Assembly (NCBI GenBank): GCA_014529385.2
Contig: CM043949.1
Span: 106,556,554-106,620,553, forward strand
Length of the DNA stretch: 64,000 bases
Source of the DNA: Adiantum capillus-veneris
Taxonomy: Eukaryota; Streptophyta; Polypodiopsida; Polypodiales; Pteridaceae
Reading direction: 5' to 3'
The first letter of the stretch is position 1, and every line of letters begins with the position of its first letter. Positions 1 through 12,004 of this stretch are shown here, piece by piece. The position numbers were made by a program, and so were the translations under genes. The notes beneath the pieces are model-generated. The model searched no databases, had not been told where the DNA came from, and saw only the letters and a list, made by a program, of their open reading frames with translations.

Positions 1-203
1 TGGGAACTTCTTCTATAGCATGCAGTAGCACTTCAGTGTAATAGGGTAAGCTTGCATGGCTTTGAAGCCTTGTATTGTATCTCCTTTTTTAATTATCAAA
101 GAGAGTTTTTTAGCGTTAACTTGTCGAGCCTCTTCTCTCTCTCGTTCAATCTTTGCATGTCTCACCATTGCTCGCCTTCACCCACCATAGCTAGGTTCCA
201 ACA
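1..203 (+). repeat. Left LTR of the gag-only copia-like element (truncated by window edge)
   Basis: Matches 1850-2059 along its whole length with scattered substitutions and small indels, ending in ccaaca. By comparison with the right copy about 40-45 bases lie before the window start. Confidence 0.8.
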
Positions 204-205
204 AC

Positions 206-217
206 TGGTAATAGAGC
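206..217 (+). promoter_or_regulatory. Primer binding site (initiator Met-tRNA-like)
   Basis: tggtaatagagc lies two bases after the LTR end and differs at two positions from the usual plant site tggtatcagagc. Confidence 0.65.
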
Positions 218-738
218 TTGATGCTCTTGGAGGCCTCGGCTTGACTCAATCGTGGGAGCAGCCACTTGCAGAGGGGAAAGCCAACCAATTGACCTGCATC
301 AAACTATCACAACCGGCATCAAACTGGTCACCTAGGCCTGCTGGTGAAAATCTGACACGGCAAGCCCTCTTGATTCATCATCTACACCCCGCTATGTCCT
401 TCATCGTCATCTTTTGACTGCGCTGCTAGAGAGAGCTCGTTTACTTTTGTGTCAACACTTTTATTTAAAGTGGCCAACCTCATTTGATCCTTCAAGAAAG
501 TGGGCATTCACACCCTCGCAAGGGCTTATTCCGTGCTTACACCTTTCGTGCTCGGTGCTCAGTAGCACATTGGCTAGTGATTGGCATCTTTTCAAGCTCA
601 AAAACAATGAGTTGTAGTGAATTACAGATTTGCAAAAAATTAACAAAACCGATCATAAGATTTAAATATGGAATTTAAAGTAGATAAAGTCAACGATCCT
701 GTTTCCACACCTGGCAAATCAAAGTAAAAGGCTATCTT

Positions 739-1581
739 ATGTGGAAAATTTTATGGAGTGTTGTGAAGCCGCTGTCAACCGACAAAGCAGGTACATCGAC
801 TGCAGTTACCAAGGCATTATCTGTTGAGCAACAACGCAAGGACGAGCAAGAATTAGGTATTATTCTGACATCTCTTGAAGATTATTTTATTCATTATCTA
901 GATGACATGCAATCTGCAAACGCTGCTTGGATGGAACTAGAGAAAGTGTTTGGTCCTAAAGTCAAATACTCCAAAATGAGCCTTAAATGGAGCTCTATTC
1001 TCTTTCTCTGGCTGATGATGAGAATAGCAGCTTTAGTTAAGAGATTGAAAAGCATTTGCACATAGTTGATTTATGTTGAAGCCCCTGTCCCATATGAATA
1101 TCTAATAGTCGTTTTTCTTAATAGCCTACTTGCAAAACTTCATCAAATTGTAACTATTTTAAAGGAGAAGGATGCACTGCCTTCTTTGCATGGTATTGTT
1201 AATTCATTGCAGGAAGAAGAGAAACAAGTACCACGTATTAATTTTGTTGTACCTATTGCATATGTAACTCGTGGTTGTACTTCGACTGCAAATTCAACCA
1301 GGACTGCACCTTCAACCAGGTCTACTACCAACACGAGACCTTGTGCAATATGTGGCCGCAGCAACAATCATCAAACCAAGGATTCTTTTAGCAAAAATCC
1401 TTGCATCCACTGTGGAAAGACCAATCATCCTTTCGATAAATGTTTTACAAAGAATAAAGGACAGATCAAGATGGTTGAAAGTGATGAAGATGGTGAAGTA
1501 CCAACGATGTCCTGTAGTTTTCAGTTTGTTTTGTTTCCTTTTTTATGTCAGTCATTTGTCAATAAAATGTACGGGTTATAG
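739..1581 (+). pseudogene. Broken Ty1/copia-type gag
   Basis: The first part (739 to about 975) has the copia gag pattern LTSLEDYFIHYLDD followed by AWMELEKVFG. Around 975-1070 the protein-like reading shifts by one base (KMELYSLSLADDENSS is read in another frame) and then returns. A TAG at 1063-1065 also interrupts the outer frame. The later part has VPYEYLIVVFLNSL and a cysteine cluster near 1340-1445 (CAICGRSNNHQTK, then CIHCGKTNHPFDKC), the nucleocapsid knuckle region. Gag would package element RNA; this copy cannot make a continuous protein. The gag family call is good; the exact start is not known. Confidence 0.75.
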
Positions 1582-1693
1582 ACACTGCCACGCATCACTA
1601 CTAAGACCAACGTTTTATGTTTAGCTATGAGTCCTGGTTTGTCTCACACTGATAGTTGTTTGAGGGAAGTGCACGCACACCTATGTTATTGTC

Positions 1694-1725
1694 AAAAAAA
1701 AGGGGGGGGGAGGGGGGGGGGGGGG
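1694..1725 (+). repeat. Poly(A)-poly(G) tract
   Basis: Eight A followed by 24 bases of G with one A. It lies inside the copia-like element upstream of its purine tract, and probably grew by slippage. Confidence 0.9.
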
Positions 1726-1798
1726 CTTCTGCTCACAGTTTCAGGTGATTGAACTCTACCATAGTTTGTATCAAGTCCATTGTTAGTAGTTCAGGCTT

Positions 1799-1807
1799 GA
1801 GGGGGGG
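1799..1807 (+). promoter_or_regulatory. Polypurine tract of the copia-like element
   Basis: gaggggggg ends one base before the TG that opens the right LTR, the expected position for second-strand priming. Confidence 0.7.
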
Positions 1808-1808
1808 T

Positions 1809-2059
1809 TGTTGGGATTCAAGCCCGGGTTCAGCGTGCCAAGCCCATAGTGGGAACTTATTTTTTAACATGCAGTAGCACTTCAGTATAATAGGGTAAGT
1901 TTGCATGGCTTTAAAGCCTTATATTGTATCTCCTTTTTTAATTATCAAAGAGAGTTTTTTAATGTTAACTTGTCAACCCTCTTCTCTCTTTTGTTCAATC
2001 TTTGCATGCCATCTCTCTCACCATGGCTCGCCTTCACCCGCCATAGCTAGGCTCTAACA
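1809..2059 (+). repeat. Right LTR of the gag-only copia-like element
   Basis: Starts tgttggga and ends ctaaca (TGTT/AACA inverted ends). Its last 205 bases match the left copy at 1-203. Confidence 0.85.
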
Positions 2060-3480
2060 CGATCGTTGTGTGGGTATCTTACTTTGGTTGCTATCGCTAC
2101 CATACTTGTTTTTTCACTTCCTTACCCGACATATGGTTTTGATGCTTGCTTTGTGGTGTTGCCACTGGGATCCATATCCACGGCTGATTTCTTTGTGCTT
2201 GATATAACTCTTCGGGTACCCATACTTTCTTTGTTGACTCTGTTAGTTGTTGAGTCGCCAAAGGATGCTTTATTTGATGTTAACCATTGGCGTCCACTTC
2301 TAGTAGTCATGGGCCGGGCTTGTCGGTCCAATAGGAAAAGGGAAAGAATGATCGCCGATGAGAGGCGCACTCTAACTAGAACATTCAAGGGTTAGTTGGC
2401 TAAGCATGGGCGCCCAAGTGTGAATGGGAGAGCTCATATAAAAGTCACATAAACCTAAAAGTCACTTATTCTCTCATTTGTGCAATTGAAGAGTGTTCTT
2501 GCTCCATCTCCATATTCTTCTTCATCTCCTTATGTGTGTGTATGCGTGAGAGAGAGAGAGTGTGTGATTGAGCATTGCAACGGCACGGCGCCAGCGAGGT
2601 GGTTGAGCGCGGCATGGCGGTAGCTCCCTCTTCTTCGCGGGGAGGAATCCTCCACGAAGGCGAGCATAGGGCGGTGAGTGACACACCCTTTCTCTCTTGA
2701 GCTTGCTAGATTAGTCTGGTTGTGTGCTTGTAGCTATTTGTGGCTTGCACACAGTGTACGTCAAGTCCCTTGCTTTGACACGTGCGACAAATGCTCACAT
2801 TTTTGGTGCCGCTGCTACCGAGAAAATGCCCTACATTAAGCTCGAATAGCACTCTATGCTGCTTTGTGGTGCATTATGAAATGTAGGAAAGGTAGAGAAA
2901 GAAGGTGTGTGTCTTGTTGAGAAGGGATTTGTGACCTTTGTTTTTATTGCAGTGTACTGTTTTTTGTTAACAAGGTGTTAGCTTTTTTGTTGTAAGGTAC
3001 TGTGTTTTTTGTTGATAAGGTGTTAGAATTAAGGTATTAGATCTATAATGTTAGGTCTGTAAGGTACAGTAAGTAGATTTGTTAGTTAATTAGTTTCTGT
3101 AGTACTGTGTTAGTGTGTAACAGTAGCTTTGTTAGTTGCAAGTAGGTAGGTTAGTTGTGTGTGTACTCGCACGCGCAGTGCGGCCGCGGTGACCTTATTC
3201 CAAAAAAATAAAAATTAATAATAATAAAATAAAGAAATAAAATTTTAAAGGTAGGATCGAGATCAGGAATATTCCCCAGGCCCAAGTACAAGCCCACGCT
3301 TAGGCCTAAGTCACCCTTTAGAATTACTTATTTTAGCCTTATGCCTAAGTAAAAATCGACCCTTTTAAGGACCAACGGAGCTTCGGGTAACCAAACATGT
3401 GTTGTAAAGCACACCATGACCCCCTGAGCGATACAGTCGTTTCGAGCTATCACACACTCTAATCCAAAAACCGATCGTAA
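2060..3480. other. Unrecognised stretch with a possible LTR end and Asp-tRNA-like primer site
   Basis: No convincing gene. A TATA-like catataaaag is at about 2436. A (GA)n patch is near 2552. At 2804-2822 tggtgccgctgctaccgag resembles the Asp-tRNA primer site tggcgccgttgccgggg used by many plant Ty3 elements, and it follows an ...aca end. It may be the 5' LTR edge of an older element, but no matching 3' LTR was found at 12655 onward. The 109-codon ORF at 2066-2395 has no recognisable domain. A T-rich, weakly repetitive stretch with ggtgttag words runs from 2940 to 3170. Confidence 0.35.
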
Positions 3481-3508
3481 AGGCCACATGCATCTGTGAT
3501 CTAGTCGT

Positions 3509-5600
3509 GTGCTAGAAGCCAAGCAACTAGTGAGCACTTCGACTTACGTGGGTTCTCAATACCCACCTACCTTAGGTTCCGGGCCCTCGACGGGGATCCA
3601 AGGTAGTACCACTCAGGACCCGCATATTGCGTCCAGTGACTCTTCCTCTGACTATGATGTCATGGAGGGTTACCCAATGCCTAATCCTGATAACTCAAGC
3701 CAAGACATGCATGCCTGGACCCACGGTCCAGGCCGAGTGTGCTTAACCGCTTGAAGGAAATCTATAGTAGAGCCACTCGCTCCGAACATGGAGCTAACGA
3801 TGTAAATGAGGGGGGTGGGGAAGTAAATTTTCCATTCATGACCAACGTAGATCCCATGCTCTTGAAGAGTGTGCGCGTGAATACTCCATTCGATGCACCC
3901 CCTGACTCTTCAAAGCTATTCCCTCCGAGGTTATATTACCTGATGGTAGAAGCCTTGCCGAAGTGCAAAGGTTGAGCAATATATCATTGCGGCTAGGGAA
4001 AAGAAAATCGAGAGCTTATGCAAGGCGGAGCAACGAAGAGAGTTAAAAGCGAAAGCCCCTATGTCAATATCCTTGTTAGGAGAGCAATCGAGTGCTTCTG
4101 AATTAGTGACCACTAAGGGTCAACCCATAGAGAGCCACATTGCATCTAGTTCAAAAGACACCCCCAGCACCTCAATCCTAGATGGAGCATTCCTAAATGA
4201 GAACTGGTAGTTTTACTTTTCCAAATCTAGCTCATCTTTCCCTTGATGACACCATAGCTACCATGCCTATCCTAATGATGGGCATGCCAAGAAACACGCC
4301 ATGGACCTCATTTGTTAGTAAAGCACCACTACATGGTAGCTCAATGCCTACAACAGTACCTACAAGTGTGTACCAATCGTATACACCTATGGGTCCTCAT
4401 ACTCATGTAGCCCCTACCCCTCCCATTGTTTCAACAACCTATGCTCCACAACCACAACACCCAAGCTCTTATTTCCAGGGACCATACAGGCTAGCATTAG
4501 CATGTCACATCCCACGTCTGATATGCCTAGGGCCACACATATGAAATTTGGGCTGCCACATGGCACAACACCGTACCAAATGTGGAACCCAAGGGCTTCC
4601 TATGCGCCAGCCCCAATGTCAATACCTACTCCACATGTACTCTCTGGAGTGCCTTCACCCACAGTGCCTACTCACTTAGGTGACTTGGCAACATTTGCTC
4701 AAGCTATCGGTCGATTTATTGCGCAGAATATGTGTAACATGCCTGATAGAAAATAAGCTAAAGGTAAGGCCGTACAAATAGCCAAGCTCACACAAAAATT
4801 TAGTGGAGACGGGGATGTGAGAAACCATATCGAAGTGTTTGAACAAATATGCGGTTCTCTAGGAGAAGACAATGACCTGCATAAGAGTAATGCTTTAAGC
4901 CTAACCTTAAGTGGGAAGGCTGGGGATTGGTATAGAATCCTAAAGGTGGAAGAAAAAACGATTTACCCTACTCTTAGGAGACTGTCCTTGAAAGAATACA
5001 TACGAGAGGGAGTGCTTTGGGGTGTAACATCTCAGCTCCAAAAAACCCAACGAGAGGAAGGAGAGTCGGTGAGAGACTTTATTAGTCGCTTGAAGTATTT
5101 GAATTCTCGTTGTAATCTGAATGAGTGCTTCAATAATAATTAATTGCTTGATAGATTCATTAGGGGATTATGACATGAGGATATCTACAATGGCCTAGTC
5201 ATTAGAGGTATCACCACTTGGGAAGCACTCACCACCAACGTGATCCAATTGGAGGATAATTTAATGATTCAAGGAGAAAGCGTGTCTGTTGAGCCTAAAT
5301 CTACTAGCTCGCAAGCATCGGGGCATCAACCAATGACCCTAAAGCCTGTTGCTAAGGATCCAAAGATATCTGAGATGACTTTAGCATATCTCACCAAGGC
5401 CATTCAACAGAGTCTTAGAGACAATCGTGCTCCGCAAAACAATTATATGTATCCGAGAAGGGAGCAACAATGGTGCTCAGTATGCTATGGTCCGCATAGT
5501 ACAGTGAATGCCGTACTTTTAGAGTAAAATTCAATGGGAATTGCAATGCCTGTGAGAGGTATGGTCATCAAGCTAAGGATTGCATAGTATTTAAGCAGTG
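3509..5600 (+). pseudogene. Ty3 gag, broken
   Basis: N-terminal part 3509-3975 and proline-rich part 4197-4756 (many PTP/APTPP runs) precede the capsid-like segment at 4790-5230, with FSGDGDVRNHIEVFEQ, LSGKAGDWY and a RLKYLNSRCNL helix region. The chain breaks at a stop near 5140 and another near 5171. A cysteine knuckle of CX2C-X4-H-X4-C type is readable near 5538-5583 (CNACERYGHQAKDC). Gag forms the particle and binds RNA. This copy has at least four interruptions. Confidence 0.7.
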
Positions 5601-5741
5601 ATGGCCATTAGACCAACCTTAGCATGGACACACACACCTCGAGTGCCTGCATTGATGTCGGTCCCACCTCTTGAACAAACGTCACAACACATGGTCCCTA
5701 GGGCCCAAAATGTTGTTTAAACAACACCCTTACCACCTCCA

Positions 5742-6348
5742 GTGCTAGGACCGCAACCACCACATCCGAGATTCACTTTTGCTAATCAAGTGGGTTGTGA
5801 GTTATCTATTGCTTGTTTGGATGGCTGTCAGGAAGATATAGACCCTAATAATGCCTATGGGATTGATGCGCTTGAAGAAAGCCCACAATACTACATGGAG
5901 GACTATTGGGGACAAGTCGGACTTGTCTATCAAGTAGCTACTCTTGCTGCAAGAGGCCAAAATATCAATTACACTGCCAATAGACCACCTCTTCAATGCT
6001 ATCAGTGTGGAGGCCGAGTGTCCTATTACACTACAAAAGAACGCCACACTAATGCAAACCAATCAAGCGAGCACGTCTACAATGCTGATACTCATGTGTA
6101 ATCAATGTGGCATAGATCATTTGATCGCCCAATGTTCGAATAATCCAAATGCATCGAATATCACACCATTAAACTTGATTGAGGCTACCAAGGAGCCATC
6201 ACAGAGTACATATGTGGTACCAGTAAACGTACTCACACCATCGATGCTCCAAAAACAAAATTATATTCTTGAAGAAAGAGACACGGCATCAATTGCCCAC
6301 TCTCAGAAGAAGAAGAAAACAGAAGGAAGAGATCGCAAAAAGCAGTGA
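5742..6348 (+). pseudogene. Post-gag segment with further cysteine knuckles
   Basis: Two overlapping frames carry CYQCGGRVSYYTTKERH (near 5998) and CNQCGIDHLIAQC (near 6092), both like retroviral zinc knuckles, the first with its last Cys lost. Together with 5538-5583 this gives three or more knuckles in tandem, more than the usual one or two of Ty3 gag. The frame switches around 6090. It probably belongs to the same gag polyprotein. Confidence 0.55.
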
Positions 6349-7080
6349 AGTCAGACCCTGGTTCAAAGACCAACATAGGGACTGGTGACGATCCCGTATA
6401 TATGAACGACGCTGAAGAGGATTCTGATTCAAGTGAAACCATGGAGAGCAAAATGACCACTAAGATAGAAACCAACAAGGAAGATCTTCATGAGCCACAA
6501 TGGCCAGGATCCAAGAAGAAGATAGGAACTTATCCAAACCCTACAGAGGAGATCGAGTGAGTCAATCAATTAAGAAGTGTGGTAGAAGATACCCAAAGGG
6601 ACCTAGAAGCAGCAACTAGGCAAATCCAGATTACAGACACAATGTTCCCTACATAACAACAACCTCACAAAGTTCATAGACCCCTAGCCAAACCAAGTGT
6701 CATCCAAGAAGAAAGTGACTTAAAGTCATGGGAAAGTGGGCATACTCACTTCTTGTTGGAAAGAATGTTTATAGAGGGACTTCCTGACCCTATCCAAGAA
6801 ATGGAGATCCCATCTTCCCCATGTCAAGGGACTAAAGCCCAAAAGGTGTCATTAAATATTGCCAAACTAATGGATTTCATGGCTTCAGAAGTCAAAACCA
6901 CCATCATGTCCAAACTATATGGAGACCTTGAGCTATTCTTAGCTCTTTGAGCTTTCCTGAATGGAGAACTGAAGGTCGGGCTACCACAATTTTCACAGAT
7001 GGATGGAGCTAATGAGATGCCAATAGAGGAGGAACACTTAGATCCACAACCCAACCTAGATGAGAACCCTGTTGTAGAAA

Positions 7081-7476
7081 TACTTGTTAACAAGTTGGGA
7101 CAATACTTTGAGGGTGATGAATCCAATGCAACCATACCAATCACTACCAAGGGATTAACTATGAAAGGAATCCTTGATGGTGGCGTTGGGGTTACCATTG
7201 TGACTAAAAATTGATGGGAAACTATGGGAAGACCTCACCTTGGGACCACAACCATAGTAGTAAAGATGGCCAATGGGTCTATTGTTAAACCTATTGGGAT
7301 GCTAGAAGATCCCAAGATCAAGGCCTTTGGACATAAAATAAGAAATACCTTCATTGTTATGGATTTCTCTAAGCACACTCTGGCATCTGAGATGATCTTA
7401 GGACGTCCTTTCATGAGGGAAGCAAAAATGGTGCATGACTGGTCTAAAAACTATGTCTACTTGCAGTTCCAAGATT
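7081..7476 (+). pseudogene. Ty3 aspartic protease, inactive
   Basis: Reads TTKGLTMKGILDGGVGVTIV, then a stop at 7212-7214, then a retropepsin-like C-terminal half (VVKMANGS, MILGRPFM, MVHDWSKNYVYLQ). The catalytic DTG/DSG is DGG here, and the stop separates the flap half. It would have cut the Gag-Pol polyprotein. Confidence 0.65.
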
Positions 7477-7941
7477 CTGTCATTCGAATGGATCTTGTAA
7501 CTGGTCGAGCACATCATCTAGGAAACAGGTTTATAATTGATCATAGATCTGACACCACAGTTTACTCGGCCCCATTGCAGTATTGTTACACATGTAAAGT
7601 GGACACTGATGTTGGGGGAATATTCTCCTTATATGGATGTTCTACCTGGGATGACTGAGTCGAACAATGTGGATTGGGTCCACTTAGCAGCAACCATAGA
7701 CACTTGGGGAAACAGGGAGACGACCTAGGTAACACCTAAGGGGGATGAAATGCCACCACTCGTTCACTTAAATATGCTGGAAGCAATGCATATAGCTTCT
7801 GATGACCTACAAGATGAAGGTTTGACTGGCATTGGAACCAGTAGTGTTTCACAAGACTATAGCCCACATGATTTGGGGTCAGAATCATGAATTGAAATTG
7901 ACTCTGAGGACAAAGATTCTGAGTTAAGTCTTAGTGCAAAT

Positions 7942-8334
7942 GTGGGGACAAACCATTCAGGGCCCAGTGGTACCCTAGATGACAATCTATCCAAGGGAGC
8001 AGAAGACACAAGTAGCGATTCATCTAGTGACTCTTCACTAGAGATTGGCCGTAATCAGAAATTAAACAAGAAGAGTAAGAGATATAAGAGGCGACTATAT
8101 CAAGCAAATGTGCATGCTAGAATAAATGAAAAGAAATCTACCGCAGAATGGCTTAATTATATAGGGGCATGTGATGCTCATCGAAATTTGGTAGATAACT
8201 GGGGTGAATACCTTCAAAGCGTTATGTGGTGTAGTCCACAACCCATTGACATCAAACAACTAGAGGCTACAGAGAAGCCAAGGTTGAGCCGTACCGTAAG
8301 GAGACGACAAAATCGAGAGTTAGCTCAACAATAA
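7942..8334 (+). pseudogene. PR-RT linker of the degenerate Ty3 element
   Basis: 130 codons, with Ser/Asp-rich start (SSDSSSDSS) and basic end (RTVRRRQNREL). It lies between protease and reverse transcriptase in the same strand. No known domain was recognised. It is probably a spacer of the same polyprotein. Confidence 0.45.
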
Positions 8335-8439
8335 AAGGAATCAGAAGTTAAATCACAGTCCACAGAACAACAGGACCCCACAGACTTACACCCTGCACCT
8401 GAACATTTCAAATCCTATACCACAGAGGAACGTAAGGTT

Positions 8440-9210
8440 GTGTATACAAAGGCCCAAAGAAAACCTATCGATGGGAGCAATGGAGTCTATGATGGTCCAA
8501 CGATAGTTACGGAAATAGAGTTAGCAGACCCAGGAGAAGAGTCTAAACCTGTCTTCATTGCCCAAGATCTGACAGCGACTGAGGAGTGTGTACTTAAAGA
8601 ACTTCTCAAAGAATTCAGGGATATATTTGCTTGGACATATCATGATATGAAAGGTGTTCCACCGTTCGTGGTGCAACACACAATCCCCATGAATAGCATG
8701 GCTAAACCAATTCAGCAACGACCCTACCCAATGAATCCTAAATATGCAAAGATCATTCAAGAAGAGAGTGAAAAGCTTGTGAAATACGGATTCATATACC
8801 CTATTGAGCACTCAAAATAGGTGTCTCCAATTGTGATTGTGCCAAAAAAAATGGGAAACTCAAAGTGTGTGTGAAGGTTAATGCCGCTACTAGGAGGGAC
8901 CATTACCCCTTGCTATATTCAAAACATGTCCTTGAAAGAGTTGCAGGGAAGGAAGCTTATAGCTTTTTAGATGGGTACTCTGGCTACAATCAAATCACAA
9001 TTGTGCTAGAAGACCAAGCTTAAACAACCTTTATAACCGAATTTGGAGTGTTCGCATTTTGTGTTATGGGTTTTGGCTTAACCAATGCCCCTGCTACCTT
9101 TCAAAGATTAATAAATACTGCCTTTTAGAGAATATTTGAGGGAGTTTTGCGAAGCTTTCTTAGATGACCTTTGTGTTTATTCCTCTTGGAAATAACATCT
9201 ATCATGCTGA
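8440..9210 (+). pseudogene. Ty3 reverse transcriptase, broken
   Basis: 8440-8820 carries the lead-in ELLKEFRDIFAW and the fingers IPMNSMAKPIQQRPYPMNP with LVKYGFIYPIEHSK. A stop at 8818-8820 replaces the residue before VSPIVIVPKK. Downstream frames give [36 protein letters not shown] and the active-site box as FLDDLCVY (F-x-DD). At least three stops or shifts occur. It would copy element RNA to DNA. Confidence 0.8.
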
Positions 9211-9216
9211 CAAAAA

Positions 9217-10077
9217 GTGTTTGAGATGTGCAGATTGTATCGCATCTCCTTAAACCCTTTCAAATGCCAATTTTGGGTTAAACATGGAGTCCTTTTAGGG
9301 CATATAGTGTTCAAAAATGGGATTTTCACATATGAGAGCAAAATTAAAGCCATTGCTGAATTGCCACCACCTACAAACTATAAAGGAGTTCAAAGGTTCA
9401 TGGGCCATGTTGGGTATTACCGACGGTTTAATTTAAACTTTACCAAGATAGCTCGTCCTTTGTACAATCTTTTTATTGAGTTCCATTGGACCGCGGAGTG
9501 TGACCATGCTTATGAGTCGTTGAAAAAGACCTTGACTAGCGCTCCTATTCTATGAGTGCCCGATTGGAATGTAATTTTCCATGTGCATATTGATGCATCA
9601 AACTTTGCTATTGGATGTATTCTAGCTCAACCAGGAGAACATAAACTGGACTATCCCATTAGATTTGCAAGTCATCAAGCGAATGATGCCGAGAGAAACT
9701 ACACCACTACAGAGCGAGAAGATTTAGCTATGATTTACGCAGTGAAGAAATTTCTCCACTACCTTCTTGCCAAGAAGTTTGTTTTTTATGTGGATCATCA
9801 AGCCTTGTTGTATCTAGTAAATAAACCTTGTTCCACTGGAATAATTACACGATGGTTGTTAATTCTCCTTGATTTTGATTCTACTGTTGTGGTGACACGT
9901 GGTAAAAGACATGTCATGGCGGATCATTTGTCTTGCATACCTAATGGTGAAGCCCCTACTGGAGTCGATGATGAATTGCCCGATACTTCCTTATTTCTAG
10001 TCGAGACCATGCCTGAACGGAGTGAGAAGATTGTGAACTTTCTAGTTAATGGTTTTTCACCCAAAGAGCTTCGTTAA
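9217..10077 (+). pseudogene. Ty3 RT thumb and RNase H, broken
   Basis: 9217-9555 encodes the RT connection (LLGHIVFKNGI, RFMGHVGYYRRF, ARPLYNLF). A TGA at 9553-9555 separates it from the RNase H domain, which reads HIDASNFAIGCILAQ, ERNYTTTEREDLAMIYAVKKF, FYVDHQALLYLVNK and HVMADHLSCIP. The Asp-Glu-Asp core residues appear present. Both pieces are in the same frame, so the single stop is a point lesion. Confidence 0.8.
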
Positions 10078-10129
10078 GGACATAGCTTGAAAATTGTTCA
10101 AAGAATGTGAACCTTATTCTCTCATTGCA

Positions 10130-10990
10130 GGAACTCTCTAGAGGCTAGGGAAGAATGATATTCTTAGATGTTGTGCACGTGGGGATGAGTATTTATACAT
10201 ATTATAAGAAGCCCACATGGGTATAGCCGGAGGACATTTCTCAGGGGAACTAAAAGCTAGAAAGGTGTTGCAATCAGGCTATTGGTGGCCTACCTTATTC
10301 AAGGATGCATCACTTTTTGCAAAAGGATGTGATGAATGCCAACGTTATAAGATCACACAATGAAAGGATAAGATGCCCTCACATCCTGTTAAAGTGACTC
10401 AACTATTTGAAAAATGGGGTTTGGACTTTGTAGTCCCAATTAGTCCGGCAACTCGTAGCACTCAATGTTGATATATTATTGTTGCCACTGACTATGTGAC
10501 AAAGTGGGTGGAAGCCAAGGGGACACGCAAGGCTGATGCATGGTCAACTGCCAAGTTTCTCTTTGAACATTATTGCAAGATTTGGTTGTCCCTTTGAGAT
10601 TGTGAGTGACAATGGCACTCATTTTATAAATGAAGTGATAAAAGAACTCACTACCAACTTCATGATAGCTCACCATAAGTCCACACCTTATTATCAACAA
10701 GAAAATGGCCGAGCTAAGAGTACCAACAAGACCTTAGTCTCCATCTTGACCAAAATGGTGGAAACTCATCACACAGATTGGGATTTGAAGCTGACTTGAG
10801 CCCTATGGGCTTATCGTACTTCTTAAAAAGTGGCTATTAATTGTACACCATTCAAAATGGTATATGGCCAAGAAGTGGTTATGCCATGGGAGTTTGTAAT
10901 TCCTAGTCTACGCGTAGCTTCACAAGAAGGTTGGGATGGTAACCCTTTAGTTGAGAGCTTATATATCCTTAGAGGTTAGATGAAGAAAGG
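10130..10990 (+). pseudogene. Ty3 integrase, broken
   Basis: The zinc-binding part reads AHMGIAGGHFSGELKARKVL and GCDECQRYK (HHCC). The catalytic core reads WGLDFVVPISPATRS, IVATDYVTKWVEA, then in another frame FEIVSDNGTHFINEV and YYQQENGRAKSTNKTL. So D, D and E positions of the DDE triad are visible, but two frame changes and several stops separate them. It ends with ALWAYRT and a TPFKMVYGQEVVMPWEF segment. Confidence 0.8.
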
Positions 10991-11128
10991 CAATTGGCTG
11001 TGCATAACGCACTTGTGGAGAAAGATAGGAGGAAGAAATGCTTTGACCATCATCTAAAGAACAAGGATATCAATGTTGGTGATAAAGTCCTTATGTATGG
11101 AGTGTGTAACGAAAGAAAAAGTTGAAAT

Positions 11129-11380
11129 ATGCGGGGAAAAGGGCCATATAGAGTATGTGAAATCACCCCACAAGGAACCATTCGTGTGGAGACCCTTGAT
11201 GGAGTTGAAACCATCGGATTCCTCAATTGTAGCAAATTTAAAAGATATTATGATTCTTTAAGCCAAGAGGAGCTACGTGCCATCCATCAAAAAATGGCAG
11301 CCAAGGCACAAACAGAATTGAAGAAGATACAAGCTCAAGCTGAGGCTAAAGAGAGACAAAAACGCATAAGACGCCAATGA
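11129..11380 (+). pseudogene. Post-integrase segment (IN C-terminus)
   Basis: Reads GPYRVCEITPQGTIRVETLDG then FKRYYDSLSQEELRAIHQ followed by a basic, Gln-rich helix. The first part resembles the SH3-like C-terminal fold of Ty3 integrases; no chromodomain pattern follows. Confidence 0.5.
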
Positions 11381-11434
11381 GAGGCCAACCTTGGAGTTAC
11401 ACATGCATTCCACGTTGAAACAGAGGATGATTGG

Positions 11435-11975
11435 TTGGACTCTAATACACCTCTACGATACCCTATTGAGCTAAATAGCGCCTATGGAAAAGTGTTATAT
11501 AACGTCTTATTAAACACGGGCGCTAAGTATAATCTGCTATCATATGGGGTGTGGTGTCAGTTAGGGAAGCCACCTCTATCTGAGAGTATTATCCAAGTCA
11601 AGGGTGTCAACAAGAAAAAAAACTACGATTTTTGGAATCTGGCACACATCTGTCAGTTATGACAATGGGGTTGTAGCTCAAGACTTTTTGGTCATGCCTG
11701 GTGGAACTATGGAGGGTAATATAAAGCTAGGACACACGTGGATGATAGCCACCAAATGCACTATTGATTGGGGGATTGGGGGTGTCACAATGCAAAAACC
11801 AACTCTTAGCCCTGCCACTCAAGCCATAGTCCCTGAGATATTGCCTCTTAAGGAAATAAAACCCAAAACATTGCATGTCCAAGAGGTTGAACCATATGTC
11901 CCCATAGCCCAACTCTGTAGAGCTTCAACTGTTGTAGTTGAAATAAAGCTTGAGACACACAAGACCCCATCCTAA
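11435..11975 (+). pseudogene. Second retropepsin-like domain downstream of integrase
   Basis: Two overlapping frames (11435-11662 and 11604-11975) together look like an aspartic protease: YNVLLNTGAKYNLLS for the active-site turn (Asp of DTGA is Asn), VKGVN, GIWHTSVSYDNG, VAQDFLVMPGGTMEGN for the flap region, and IKLGHTWMIATKCTIDW for the C-terminal hydrophobic-Gly motif. The normal protease of this element is at 7081-7476, so this is an additional copy in the 3' extra region, or a fragment of another element spliced in. A frameshift falls near 11610-11640. It is likely inactive. Confidence 0.5.
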
Positions 11976-12004
11976 TATAATAAATAAAACATACAAGTGG
12001 GTCC

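Larger units (their letters stand above)
1..2059 (+). mobile_element. Non-autonomous Ty1/copia-like LTR element with gag only (TR-GAG type)
   Basis: Two direct repeats of about 205-250 bp (1-203, cut by the window edge, and 1809-2059) flank a 1.6-kb internal region. The right LTR begins tgttggga and ends taaca. A Met-tRNA-like primer site follows the left LTR at 206-217, and a purine tract (1799-1807) lies directly before the right LTR. The only coding remnant is a broken gag with a copia-type zinc knuckle; no protease, integrase, reverse transcriptase or RNase H is present. LTR, primer site, gag and purine tract without pol is the arrangement called TR-GAG. The left target duplication is outside the window, so it could not be checked. 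Confidence 0.8.

Noticed and set aside
2066-2395. 109-codon ORF as a membrane protein gene
   Set aside because: Hydrophobic start but no known family, and it sits between retroelements with an overlapping antisense frame of similar length.
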